Below are positions 48,448 through 64,000 of a stretch of DNA of 64,000 bases, piece after piece (the stretch's first letter is position 1; the number at the start of each line of letters is the position of its first letter). The translations under genes were made by a program, and so were the position numbers. The notes under the pieces are model-generated. The model worked only from the letters and a program-made list of their open reading frames with translations. It had not been told where the DNA came from and did no database searches. The DNA lies in NCBI GenBank assembly GCA_013368445.1, contig JAACJO010000009.1, forward strand, positions 1,860,001-1,924,000, read 5' to 3'. The DNA comes from Leucocoprinus leucothites. Its lineage: Eukaryota; Basidiomycota; Agaricomycetes; Agaricales; Agaricaceae.

Positions 48448-50176
48448 ATGCCCCATTCTTCGGCTCCTGATGGTACTCTACTTAAGTGGGTGTCCTTTTA
48501 CGCTGAAAGTCCATAACGGACGACTAAAAATGCTTTTAATAACAGGACTGGACCTGTTGTAAGAAGACAGTGTATCGAATCTGTCTCGAGGGACTGAGAG
48601 GACTTTAGCTCGTAGGAATCGTCGTGAACTGGTGGCTCTGGGGCATCCTTATCATGCAATATAGTAATTTCCGTCCTCGGCGTCTATAGTCGTAGAATTC
48701 ACTAACCCTGCCTCGACAGTAACGTACCTCAACAGTGACCAAGCAAAGCGGGATCGTCCTGCTTTACGAGGAGTCGGTATGACTTAACTCCCTCAACTTT
48801 CGTAATTTGACCGACCCGTTGAGTTCACCCAATTATAGTTTATTCCCTATTCTTCCTTGATGCCGCCCAATCAATACTGGCAATGGTTGACGCCTTTCAC
48901 TGGTTTGTGTACAACTTTGGCAACGCCGACGCGCTTTCCGACCTATCAATGGCGGGCATCGACGGTCCATTCCTTGACGGTATCATTGCGTTTATGGTAC
49001 AACTCGTGTATTGCTGGCGAATTTGGGTCCTAAGTAGGCGGCGTCTTGTGTTACCGATGATCATTGCTCTTGTGAGTTTCCTTCCTTGTTTGGATGAGTG
49101 GATGACATGACAGCATGATTCAGCTAGGTCTGGTTAGCTGTGTTGGAGGTGCTATACGCGGTATACAGGTATGCTTTGTGTACGGTGGGTCAGTCGGACC
49201 ATGAGCTAAGGCGTCTATCATCACACATCAGGGTGTCACAGTCAAGGTTGCTTCAAAACTTGGTGGTAATTTCGACTTTGCAGTAATAGTAAGCCATACT
49301 TGTCTTGGAGTCTCTCCCCGGTCACTAGCTAATATTTCATAGCTCTGGAATGCAGCAGGCGCTGCAGCTGATATTCTGATCGCATCATCAATGGCATATC
49401 TGGTATGCCTCATCAGCCTTTACTCGGATCCATTGATGAGGCTCACTAGTGCCTTCTTTACAAAATACGTAGTTATTCACATTCAGTGTCAGAAACACTC
49501 GTCGAGGACTCCTCAGATACATCAGACTTATAGCTGTTTTCATTCTTGAAACAAACATGTTGACAAGTATGTGATCAAAATTCTGGAACCTCGGGTACTA
49601 TGTCCACCCAGAATCGTACACTAATGTCTTCTCTCCCTGCATCAACAGCTGTTCTGGCAATTTTCAATTTGATTATAGTTTATACAGAGCCCATCGGCCC
49701 AAAAGTGCGTTCAATGAATTCTCTTAGTTACTATTCAAAGGATGAGGGCTAATAGGTTATCCATACTAGTTTACCTCCCTCAATCTCATGATGTATGCAT
49801 TCTTACCTACAAGGGTGAGCTAATCCATTGACCGCTCAAACTTTTAGGGGCTATCCTCTAGGGAAACTGTGCGTTACTCAGATTCACCCACCTTTCGTGT
49901 GTCATAGTGTTAATAGTCAATTTCAACAGTTACAGCAATTGTTTCATGGTACTTCTGAACCAACGTAGTACCTGCCAGGCCGGTTCAATCTATGCCGAAG
50001 GGACCACCATCAGTTCTATGGTATTCCGAGTTGAAGACTGCCATTCTGACGAAAGTACAATGCTCCGAGGCTCAAGTCCCTTGGTCTTTACGAGTCGGCC
50101 TCTAGAAGTTCACGTTGGCTCTGTCATGAGTGATTACGATGCTGGGCGGCGTCAGGTCAAGAGCGTCCAGTCGTGA
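48448..50176 (+). CDS. DUF6534-type multi-pass membrane protein, copy 2
   Basis: The start at 48448 gives MPHSSAPDGTLLK. Exon structure mirrors copy 1 exactly, including the 13-nt exon encoding TGPV. The same blocks follow: VNWWLWGILIMQY, YLNSDQAKRDRPALRG, FFLDAAQSILAMVDAFHWFV, DGIIAFMVQLVYCWRIWVLS, GVTVKVASKLGGNF, AAADILIASSMAYL, VRNTRRGLLRYIRLIAVFIL and SNCFMVLLNQRSTCQ. An apparent 11-nt exon (GGAAACTGTGC) precedes the last exon. The polar C-terminal tail ends RRQVKSVQS and differs most from copy 1. All joins stay in frame. Function is unknown; multiple helices point to a membrane location. It converges on the P450 gene. Confidence 0.75.
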
Positions 50177-50949
50177 CTAGTCGTTCCGAGGGGGCTAGTT
50201 CATCCAGCCACGTGTGGCTAATCTCCTGATTTCTGAGGACGAAGGAGAATACAGACGGCCCACCCCACCCCCAACCCACTCCAACCCACGGCCGCATGTA
50301 CGCAATCACTTTGTTGTGCGATTGTCCACCTTTGGTTACTGGACGGGAATGTGGGAGATGCTATTGGGAAGTATGGGTGGGCTGTAGGTTATAAGGAATT
50401 GAAGGGTATAGATAAGGGCGAGTACGCTCACCTTACGTAGTGACTATGTTACAACTTTTATGAATTTTATGCCATCATCTAGCCTGTGCTATTTTATTAC
50501 CGTAAAGCCGATTATACACATGAAAAATTCGTAGTGTAGGATAGAATCACACCGAGGGATGTACTCAATTACGGCTAAAAGGCCTTAAAACTTCTACTAT
50601 CGCCTTGAGTTTCACGCCCACTGAAATTCGACCGATCTCGCCCGTTTCGAGAAGACTAACTGAAACCACCACGATTTCCAGGGACGGTTTCGGTAAGTGG
50701 TACGGGAGACAAATAACATTTGGCTCCTCTGGGTCAGAAGCGCGTCGGTCCTTACTCGTTTGAATGTGTTGTATGCTTGACTAGTGGGGAACCCGGGGCG
50801 GCAATGTCAATTCTTCCTATCAATTTCTTGTGCAATTTTTGGAAACACCGTCCAAGTTAAAGCAGTAGTGATCAAAAGGTACAGTATGTGATGACCAGGG
50901 ATTAGATCGAGACCCCGCCTAGACTCCAACAGCCACTCAAGCGACGCCA
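50177..50949. other. Convergent spacer between DUF6534 copy 2 and P450
   Basis: It has a C-rich stretch near 50260-50290 (CCCACCCCAC-like) but no coding region I recognise. Confidence 0.4.
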
Positions 50950-53010
50950 TCACTCGGCCGCCTGAGAGTCACGAATCAAGTTTTCTGCTGCTGAGGAGCG
51001 AGGAATGATCCTGCAGGAGAACGGCACTGGATACCTATAATCTTGTTAACGGTGTTTTTATATTCGGGAAAATCTGGACATACGAAACGATACCAGGTGT
51101 GACATCTGGTTTAAATTTGACTTCTTTGCCATCACCATCGAGCCCTGGTTTGATGTCGTACACCGAAAGCACATGTGCAATTGTCGAGAACAGAGAACTA
51201 TCACTCAAGAATCTGCCAACACAGATCCTTCTTCCGAAACCAAATGCGGCACTTGCTGGTTCAACGACACCAGAGGCAAGTTTTCCGTCCTTGAGGAAGC
51301 GTTCTGGGTTGTACTCCTCGGGATTCTTGTAGGTTTCTGGGTTATGAAGGATTGACCTAAAACAAGAAGAATGGTTTGGGCTGATTACCTTCCTAAGCAA
51401 AAGAAAACGTACCAGGTATTTCCAAACACAATAGTACCCTTGGGAATAAAGAACCCATTATAGGTATCAGCGTTTGTTGCCATGTGCGGGACAGCTAGAG
51501 AGTACGGTGTTTATCGAGTTTTGTCAGGAATCCATACGCTGGAGGGGCAGTGACTCACCAAGAGGAGTGACGGGCTGCCAGCGCAGCGTCTCCTTGACCA
51601 GAGCATTAATATAGGGCAAGACGGGACGATCCGTGAATTCAGGTAAGCGGCCTTTTAGGACAGCATCGAGCTCGGCTTGAGCTCTCTTTTGAATATCTGG
51701 GTAAAGGCACATGGCCATGAAGAACGACTGAACGGAGGAAACAGTCTGTAACAGATGAATTGTGAATCAATAGCTTCCTTCCAAACAAAAGGCAGCTATT
51801 TACCGTATCAGCACCAGCTGTAGAAGTAAGCCGAACAATTAGAATACAGAGTGGGTCGGAAAGTAATAAGACTCACCAAAGTACGCCAGCGCACAGGTGT
51901 TTCGGTACACTGTTTCCTCTTCTTCTTTCTTCACTGGCTCAAAATCGGACAGTCTCTCGATGAGTGTTGCCGCGACCGATGTACTAGCTTCTCCCAATGC
52001 CTACCCAAGTTTTGAGATCATCAAGGGGCACTTGAATCTCAAAAGTACATACCATGCGTTCCTTGACACGCTCAAATGGAGTGAAGGCTACCTCCCGGTT
52101 GATGGCCTGAAATGATTTTGCCATACGTTTCCATCCAGCTCCAGGAAACCATGAAGGAATGTGCCTCATGGCAGGCAATAGGTTGACCAGGTAATTTCCA
52201 GGAGTTCCTGCATCACTTAAGCCATGCATCGCTTTCTCAACATTTTTGATATAAGGATCATGAATATCCTTCACGTCCACCCCATAGACGATTCTCATAA
52301 TCGTTGATGCAAATGATCTGTGCGGGTAGTGAGTATCGTGAATTGTCAGAACGTCAGGAAAACATATTAAACTTACAGCCGAATTAGATCTAGGAAGTCT
52401 TCTGGCGACCGCAAGATATTTCGTAGCAAAGTCCGCGAGGCAGCAGTTTGAGTTGGTTCATGCGATCCTACGATATTGGGGTGGAGAAAATCGTGGAAGA
52501 TGCGGCGGTGGTATCTCCACCATGGACCATACGGGAACAAGCCTACGTTATAGTCGTATCCCATCCTGTTTGAATTCTGTCAGGAAAGATATGTAGGGAT
52601 TTAATCCCGAGCTTACAGATCCATCATCGGCACTTGTGCGCGATCAGAGTAATTGCTTGAGCGCTTCTCGAAGAGGTCATAGGTCCTTTTCGAGCTCCCA
52701 AGCACTAGGAACCCCTGCCCCAGGACGTTCATATACACCATGTCACCTTTAAATTAAACTTATTCAGTGCCTTTTTGGTGTCAAAAGACAGGATCTCACC
52801 GTAAATCTTGAACAGCTCATTGTAGACCAGCCATGGTTTCCAGGTTGGAAGATCAAAGAGGTTCCCAATAATGGGATAGCCTTGTGGTCCAGGCGGGAGG
52901 GGTAATCCATGTGGATTATCTTGGGATCGCCGGAAATGCCTCTTTAAGTACCAGATAATTATTAGGGCACCAGTGAAAAGAACGGGGGGTCGCGTGAGAT
53001 CGTTCATCAT
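50950..53010 (-). CDS. Cytochrome P450 monooxygenase
   Basis: The N-terminal anchor (MMNDLTRPPVLFTGALIIIW) is followed by the proline-rich hinge LPLPPGPQGYPIIGNLFDLP. Further blocks are the C-helix WWRYHRRIFHDFL, the I-helix AGADTTVSSVQSFFMAM, the ExxR in VKETLRWQPVTPLG, the PERF region NPERFLKDG and the heme-binding loop AFGFGRRICVGRFLSDSS with the cysteine ligand. The C-terminus is VPFSCRIIPRSSAAENLIRD. This is an intact microsomal P450 with all key residues, of the type widely expanded in wood- and litter-decay basidiomycetes. The substrate cannot be inferred. About ten short introns are present; one near 52780 ends in TTTAAAG. It faces the DUF6534 copy 2 gene. Confidence 0.93.
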
Positions 53011-55873
53011 GGTTTTACTCCAGTGATGAATTTGTGGATAGTTACAGTCCAGAAAGTGGTCCAGAGGTTATATATCCTGAACTCTACGGAGTACGTACAA
53101 CATCCGAAGTGAGTATGACTCTCTGCCCTTAATCTATTTTTGGCAATGACTCGCCTTGAATAGTTTCCTAACGGGATGGAGGGACTTCACAGTAAGACTC
53201 GGAGCCGTTGTTATCGGCGTCGGATCTAATTTTGATATATGCAGCACCTGGAAAAAGTTTTTGCCTTTGAGCTGGGTAACGAAACGGGAGACCAAAGTGC
53301 TGGACAATGGAGCAGATGGAGTAAGCTAGCAAGAGTGTATCCAGATTGAAGGGATATTTATATGTCAGTTACAAAGAGACAGCTATGGAAAATCGCTCGT
53401 GGGCAAGTAGGTAATCAGCAAGACGTGGTTAGACCATACGGCGGCCGAGTGGATGTATTGAAAGGCCACCCTATGGCCCCCCACGGCTGCCAATTCTTAC
53501 AAGTTTACGAGTTTCGGAAAGTGGCAAGTCATAAGTCGGTAAGCAATGGGTTCCCTGGCAAAGTATGTTGAGGAAACCCCTCAGTGTGTTCTACTAAAGA
53601 AGCCTGGGAGTTCGAGAAAGACAAGAGTAAAGGAGAAGCTTTTTCCTCGAACCTGTTGAAGAGATTGATCGAAAGATGTGGGGCGTTCCGTTATCTGAAG
53701 GCAGTTTGTCACCGAAAAGTATTCCCACAGGCTACAGCATCGCTTCCACCAGCCTGACAAAGCGGCTTTAGCAAGTCCTCTGTAGTCAACCCCAGTCCCA
53801 TGATAGGTGAACTTCCCTTGGCCAGCATTATTATGTAGGACTTCCTGATGATTACCACCTATTCCTTGAAAGACTCGTACATTCGTACGGCTCCGTGGCA
53901 TCTAGTTGCTCTTAAAATTTTGTCCGGCTTTATCTACCGATAGACTCTTCTATCATTTGGCGATCTCTTTCGCAATCCAAAGCATTCTGGAAACGACAAG
54001 ACAGCGAGCCCTCTGGATGTTGTAGCTAATCCGACTCAAACGGCGACCGTCTCGGACCTCATATACATGCATCGCAAATATGTTTGCACAAATTATACGT
54101 ACTATACAGGAGACACTTCTTAGGCTTTTTTCTTTACCAAACCAACCTATCCTTCATCAAAGGCAATCTTCGCGTAGAAAATTTCACTTATTCAAGCTAT
54201 GAAGACGTGGCGGAAGAGACACTGAAAAATGATAATTATACTTAGGAGGAAGTTATCACGTAGAGTGATCCTTGGTCGATTAATCTAAATGTCGACCATC
54301 TATGCAGGTTTTAGAATTTAGAAGACTTCAAGAGAAAGATAAGAGACGTTAAACAATTCTGGATTGAAGTATTGAGCTACTGTACAAAGGTTTATATAGG
54401 TAATGGAGAGTAGACTAGGGTAAATATTCCTGCGAGGGCTTGGTCATACGCAGCTCGATCCATGAGGCCCTTGAGCAATAGGAGAAACTAGCTTGTAAAA
54501 GAATGAGGTTTAGAGGAAGAATGGAAAATCAAGGGAATAATTCGAATATTTATTCAGTCCGTCGGATGACATCGTGGTCATGACATAGAATGAGTTATAG
54601 CGCAAGCCTTGTCAATTCTTGCTACAGAAAAATAGATGAAATATTATATTCATCCTCCCTTCTGCTGCAATTGGTCTCTGGTCGTGCTGCATGTATAGGT
54701 ATGGGCGGTACATACTTCATAGAAGAAGTGAATAAAATGGATCAACTCGACTTGGAAACCGCCACGCAAACCTGGTTAACAACAGCCTACTCCGCCGAAA
54801 ACGGACACCAGCACTCACACTCTACTCACGACAATCCTCAACATAAAGCCCTCAGCAACAAGAAGGAATCAGCTGAAAAACCCTATGATCAATTTCTGCA
54901 TAATGCTTGACTATCATATGTAAAACTAAGTAAGTAGATGTTATGACATCGTGTTCTCGAATCGAGAGGGAATTGTGGGGGAGAGGGCGGAAAAGTATGA
55001 AGTTGAGGGGGGTATGTTTGGAGGGTGGAAAAAAATGTGATGCAACAGAAAGAAAAAGAACAGAGTACGATAACACAGTTGACTTTTAACGAACAACTCA
55101 AGTAAGAGAGATGAAAGGACAACGAAAACGACTGAAACAACGTCGGGAAACAAAGTGGAATGCGTATATGTGCGCGCGTGTGTGTCAAGTGGAAGGGGGG
55201 TATGCAGCAATATAGTGAGGAAATTGGAAGGGATGGCAAAAGTGGAAATTAAAGAGTAATTGAACCGATTAAACGAACGACGCGAAATGAAATGTGATAG
55301 CGAACAAACGATATACGACAAACTGAGAATGGTGCAAAACACTGAGCGAAGGGTTCGAGGGGGATGGGTAAGGGTATTGATAGATTAGGATTGTATGTAG
55401 TAAAAGCTATTGGAACACAGGGAGAGAAAGAAAGAAATAGGATCTGAAGTGGACGATGATCGATGATGTATTATGGAAGGTGTCAAAGGCCACCAGTAGG
55501 CGCGTGTACTTGTGTTTGGAAACTTCTTTCCTTCTTGACATTGGCAATTGGCAACGAGTCTACTTTCTTGCCCATCCGGTTCCGATAACGTGAATGGCGA
55601 CTTCTAAACCTGGACTATTGTTCAAACAAAATAGCATTTCTCAGCGCTTTCCAAGAATGAAATACGCACGCGGCGAGCATTAGAACTCGGGGACATACCT
55701 TCACCATCCCCTAAACATCAGTCTCACCACCACCGTGACACTCCGAATACCAATTATGCTTTGAAACGAACGCATATATAAACTTCCCCAACACACACGC
55801 ACACAGACACAGAGCCGAAAAACGAGAGACAGCGTCCGAGAGAGGAGGGAGGCGAACAGAGAAATGCGAATTT
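53011..55873. other. Large gene-poor spacer
   Basis: It covers the P450 upstream region and the long 3' flank of spg1. Frames at 53362-53571, 53581-53901 (minus) and 54590-54910 (plus) have no recognisable domains. From about 54940 to 55440 the plus strand is strongly purine-rich, which makes several antisense frames open by composition alone. Confidence 0.35.
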
Positions 55874-56805
55874 TTACACATCCACATAGATCAAGACAGG
55901 TTCCCCTACACCCTCAATCTCGGGTATCACGCATTTGAGATCAAACGCTTTCGCCAGCACGATTTTGAAGATCTTTTGCACATTGATAGAAGCTGAGGTT
56001 GAGCAGAAGATGAGTGATGCGTGCATGGCTTTGGCGAAGCGTTTAGCCTGTGGGAAAAACAGAGATTAGTGTTAGTTTAGGCAAATGGTGGCAATACGCG
56101 TGACCAGAAGAAGCAGAGAAAAAACTTCGAGCGCGAAATGGGGAACAATGGAGTGGAGTGACGAACCTGCTTGGTGATTTCCTCCTGCTCGTCTCGAGGG
56201 AATGTCGCAAACTGGTCAAACTTTGTGCCAATGAGAAAGGGTATTGCATTCTGGGAATAGAAATAAATTAAGTTGGGGTTTACGAGAACGCCGAGTGGCA
56301 CACGGACCTTGTTGAAGCCGCGAGCCTGGCGATACCACTCTTTCACCGAGTTGAGCGTAGACTTTCTTGAGAGATCAAACATGAAGAGAATGGCGACGGC
56401 ATCGTTGCAGACAAGAGGGAGCATGTTCACAAACTCTCTCTGACCACCCAAGTCCCATATTGAAAATGTGATCGTCGTCCGCCGTACTGAGATCGTCTTT
56501 TCCATGAAATTGACGCCTGCACGCGGGGTGAGTAAATGGTGTAACCAGAGGAAGATATACCCACCCAGCGTCTGAATATAGTCCTCGTCGAAACTGCCCT
56601 CGACGTACTTGACCATCAGGCTTGTCTTTCCTATCTGCGAGTCGCCGACCATCCCCACTTTGATGACGACGCTGGAACAGGGGTCAGTCAGGACACGTGT
56701 AGAGCTGTTGGATGCACACGCGTACCTGTTGCGCTCGTCGCCATTCTCTGTGTTCTGGGAGGTGGAGGCTTGAGGCTGCAGGGCAGAGGAGGCATTGGCG
56801 GACAT
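55874..56805 (-). CDS. spg1: Spg1/Tem1 septation GTPase
   Basis: The start [20 protein letters not shown] leads to a Ras-like core. G1 is [21 protein letters not shown]3 is [12 protein letters not shown], and G4 is [10 protein letters not shown]. The effector region has [17 protein letters not shown]. Other blocks are [20 protein letters not shown] and [20 protein letters not shown], ending [15 protein letters not shown] and GTKFD with MVKYVEG are signatures of Spg1/Tem1. These GTPases trigger the septation initiation network (mitotic exit network) at spindle pole bodies. There is no C-terminal CaaX box, as expected for this subfamily. Introns are short and in frame, and the length is normal. 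Confidence 0.93.
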
Positions 56806-57683
56806 GCTTGTGAAAATGGACGGCAGTAGGTGGACTTGGAGTATATTACAGCGCTTGAGCTCAGCTGGGTGCCAGAAAAGAATAAAGGAGAGAGAGTGGC
56901 AGACACAGACAGTGAAGAAGTGTCCCAGTGAATGTTCAAGCTGTCGACAACGATGGAGAGCGCGAGATCAACATCACTCTAACTAAACCACAACAAACAT
57001 CTCAGGCACATCATTTCCAAGGTAACACTGGCGGCAATTCTCAGTCTACCTCTTTCTCTTATATATCACCTTTGAGCTCGACGCGTTGCTCGTCGCTGGC
57101 CTTTACAATATTTTCTCAAATTTCCCTCCCGACGAAAAGGCTCGGAATAATAACCCATCACCTGACTTTGCACTGAACATTCCTTGATCGGTCGACTCGC
57201 GACCCGCATGGCCGTCGCTAAACCTCCTTTTGCCATTCTGGCGGACTCAATTCACGGAAAAAACACACGGTTCAATGTCGGATCCCGACTCTACTAGCCA
57301 CGTCAACGGACTTTTCTGCGTAATTTGCTATCACCGTGTTCGGATGCCTGTAACCCCAAGTCGCACTGACGTTGAAATTATCCGACGATTGAGTACCTCC
57401 CCGTGGGGTCACATGGATTCCATCCGAGCTCTATCCGCGTATACACTCGTACCTTTCGCCCGTACACCCGCACCGGTTCTACTTTTGAGAGTTTTTTCTC
57501 ATTGAATCGCTGTGAATTATGTACCTGCAGATTCACGATCCAGTCAGCTCTGCGTACTGGCAATTCATGGAAAAAGTCTTGGTATAGCTTGGCGAGGGGT
57601 TTTGAATACTTTGAGAAGGCCCTTGGAAGGGCTTTTAAAGCCCCCAAGTTGTCTACTCGACAATCCTCATCGTTTTCTGCGCG
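56806..57683. other. Divergent promoter region of spg1 and the first cellobiose dehydrogenase
   Basis: It contains the upstream regions of both genes. Frames at 56928-57176, 57230-57505 and 57403-57687 have no recognisable domain. Confidence 0.4.
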
Positions 57684-60700
<3,017 letters not shown>

Positions 60701-62498
60701 GCTATGGGATTTGAGGAAAGAATAAGAGAAGAGGAGGTGGTTAAATTATGATTCTTGGATTTATGAGTAATTGTTCTTTTAGTCGGCATGTACACATTTC
60801 TTTTCCCCGCACACGAATTCAAGCTCAAGCTGAGGCCTTCTTTTTCCTACTTCTACCTGATCCAAAGTCTTCAGAGAGTTGAATAAGGCCAGATTTAAAG
60901 GTAAGTGATGATTTTCTCTGTGACGCATTTCTCGTGTGATTTCTCCACATCGAAGCTCATGGCGTAGGAAGTCTTCTGCTCTTCCCCACTGCTATGTTCC
61001 ACGGGCAAGAAGACTTGAAGATATGGGGTATTAGCCTTCAGTGATAGCCTCGTTGGCCACGCGTTCCGTATCTTTCCAGAGAATTTCTAGATAGAAAAGC
61101 CTTGATACCATCGATTGGCTTCTTTTTCACCTTCTTTTGTGGGGTAGGTGGATCGGTCGAAGGATAAATAGGACTCGACGTACAGGGATATACGAGTGAT
61201 CCAGGCAGTCTGGCTCGCAAGCCACCCCGGACTTCAAAAGGAATCGCTGAACACATTTCAACACACTCATCTTCAGTCAGCAACTCCAAGTCGCTGGATC
61301 GCTCTTAGGTCCTAGTTGCCGCTGCTTACGACATTCTATTTCCGGGTCTCTCAAGGTGCCCGACGGGGGAACCCTCACGCAGAATTAAGGCCGAACGACG
61401 GCAACTTCTGGTGAGAAGGAAGAGCTCCAAAAGGTATGTTTTTCTTTTCTTTTCAAGAACATCAGATATCAGAAAATTGAACGCTGAAATATGAGCCGAC
61501 CGGTGCCAATCATCCAGCCGCCGATCCCTGCAAAGTTCAAACAGGCACATCCCTATGCCTCAGTCATCTCCAAAAAAAACCCGAAAAACAAAGAATATAT
61601 AGCTACCAATCAGCTTTCATTGATTACTCACACGTGATCCGGTACGCGTGATCGAACGCGGTAAGCTTGCCACTTGGAAATTGGACACTGGACAGGGGTT
61701 GCCGGCGGGTTAGACTTGCCTTTGTTCTCATATGCCTTCTTTTCTGATTATGACTGCGTGAGTCTATTTTCATCAGGGAACGCTTTTAACGGCTTATCTT
61801 CTCATAAGCGACGTTTAGCCGTGATCAAGCCGTGTATTTCGTGTCATCTTCGTTCACTGAAGCTTCTTCTATCACAAGTGCGCACAGGTGCGCACTCGCC
61901 CTTGTCTTCCCCCACTCTCAGGTTCGAAGAGATCTGGATCATAGATGACCATAAATGGGACCCGTGGAAGCTCATGACGCAGTCACAATGTGGTAGCTAT
62001 GGACAAGCAGTGAGTTTCTCGTGTTCGGGTTTTCATCGGTTTTTTACTCCACTATTCGATCTCGCGACAAACGAGACACTTCTGTTCCGGCTGAAGCAAA
62101 GCGCCAGCGTTGCAATACAAACACGCTATACTATATACTCTAGACAGCTGTGGAGATGAGTAGCAAATGCTTACTCGCCAGTTGTAACCCTGACAAAAAG
62201 GCCCCATCCCATTTCTCCGACGTTGCATTCAATTATCCGCTTATTTCCTTTCTCTGTACTAATTCCTTACTCCAAAGGCATCATGGTTCAAAACCTACAG
62301 CAGTATTCGGAAATTCAGGGAAAAATACAAGCAAGAGAGAATGTCAGCAGTTGCGCGTACCTAGGCAACAAAATCTCGATCGCACCGAGTGTCGCGTTTG
62401 CCGAGGGTTTAATGGATCCGGTGTTGCCTGAATCGCGAAAGGTTTATTAGGAGGGTACTTTGAGAGAATTTGGTCTCTCGAGCTCCATCGCTTTCGCC
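60701..62498. other. Spacer between the tandem cellobiose dehydrogenases
   Basis: It holds the second cdh promoter and 3' flank of the first. A minus-strand frame at 61038-61289 with the basic stretch PTPQKKVKKKPIDGIKAF is a possible small gene, but no start or splice model is convincing. Frames at 61326-61550 and 61674-62159 are unrecognised. Confidence 0.4.

Positions 62499-64000
<1,502 letters not shown>

Noticed and set aside
54889..55342. Long overlapping minus-strand frames rich in Ser, Phe and Leu
   Set aside because: They arise from the pyrimidine-rich strand of the spg1 3' flank; base composition alone keeps them open.

Overview
The window looks like a nuclear chromosome segment of a filamentous basidiomycete (Agaricomycetes). 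Protein genes are split by many short GT-AG introns, mostly about 50-60 bp. The gene set fits a mushroom-forming, lignocellulose-degrading fungus: two tandem cellobiose dehydrogenases, a GH18 chitinase, a cytochrome P450, a Ppo-type fatty-acid dioxygenase, DUF6534 membrane proteins and a Cid1-like nucleotidyltransferase. No CRISPR array, rRNA, virus or intact transposon was recognised.

Layout. 1-9 kb: the 5' part of a site-2 protease gene (minus, runs off the left edge), DUF6534 membrane protein copy 1 (minus), a Ca3427-like periplasmic-binding-fold protein (plus), a decayed fragment of the site-2 protease gene (minus), and a four-helix membrane protein (minus). 10-16 kb: SNARE ykt6 and a ppo linoleate dioxygenase. 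16.5-29 kb: a tight plus-strand run of myosin II heavy chain, Cid1-like polymerase and YPK1-type AGC kinase. 29-32.5 kb: a decaying MARVEL-like gene, a coiled-coil/kinase chimera and an intron-containing tRNA-Gly(GCC). 32.6-35 kb: RBM18-like RNA-binding protein and ribosomal protein uL14 (rpl23). 36-43.5 kb: catalase, with promoter elements and a one-base frameshift, then the exosome helicase mtr4. 43.8-53 kb: GH18-CBM5/12 chitinase, an orphan promoter-like block, DUF6534 copy 2 and a P450. 55.9-64 kb: Spg1/Tem1 GTPase, then two tandem cellobiose dehydrogenases, the second cut by the right edge.

Housekeeping genes (ykt6, myosin II, YPK1, rpl23, mtr4, spg1) alternate with accessory genes and 0.5-2.9 kb gene-poor spacers. 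Myosin II and Spg1 both act in septum formation but are about 32 kb apart, so no functional cluster is claimed. The two cellobiose dehydrogenases are a clear local duplication. The two DUF6534 genes (1.6-3.3 and 48.4-50.2 kb) are an inverted dispersed duplication, and the site-2 protease fragment is a second, degraded duplication.

No wholly new multi-gene system was found. The most notable items are the frameshifted catalase, the kinase chimera without an N-lobe, the MARVEL-like gene carrying three single-base indels, the Ppo lacking its P450 heme cysteine, the intron difference between the tandem cellobiose dehydrogenases, and the orphan CRE-TATA block.
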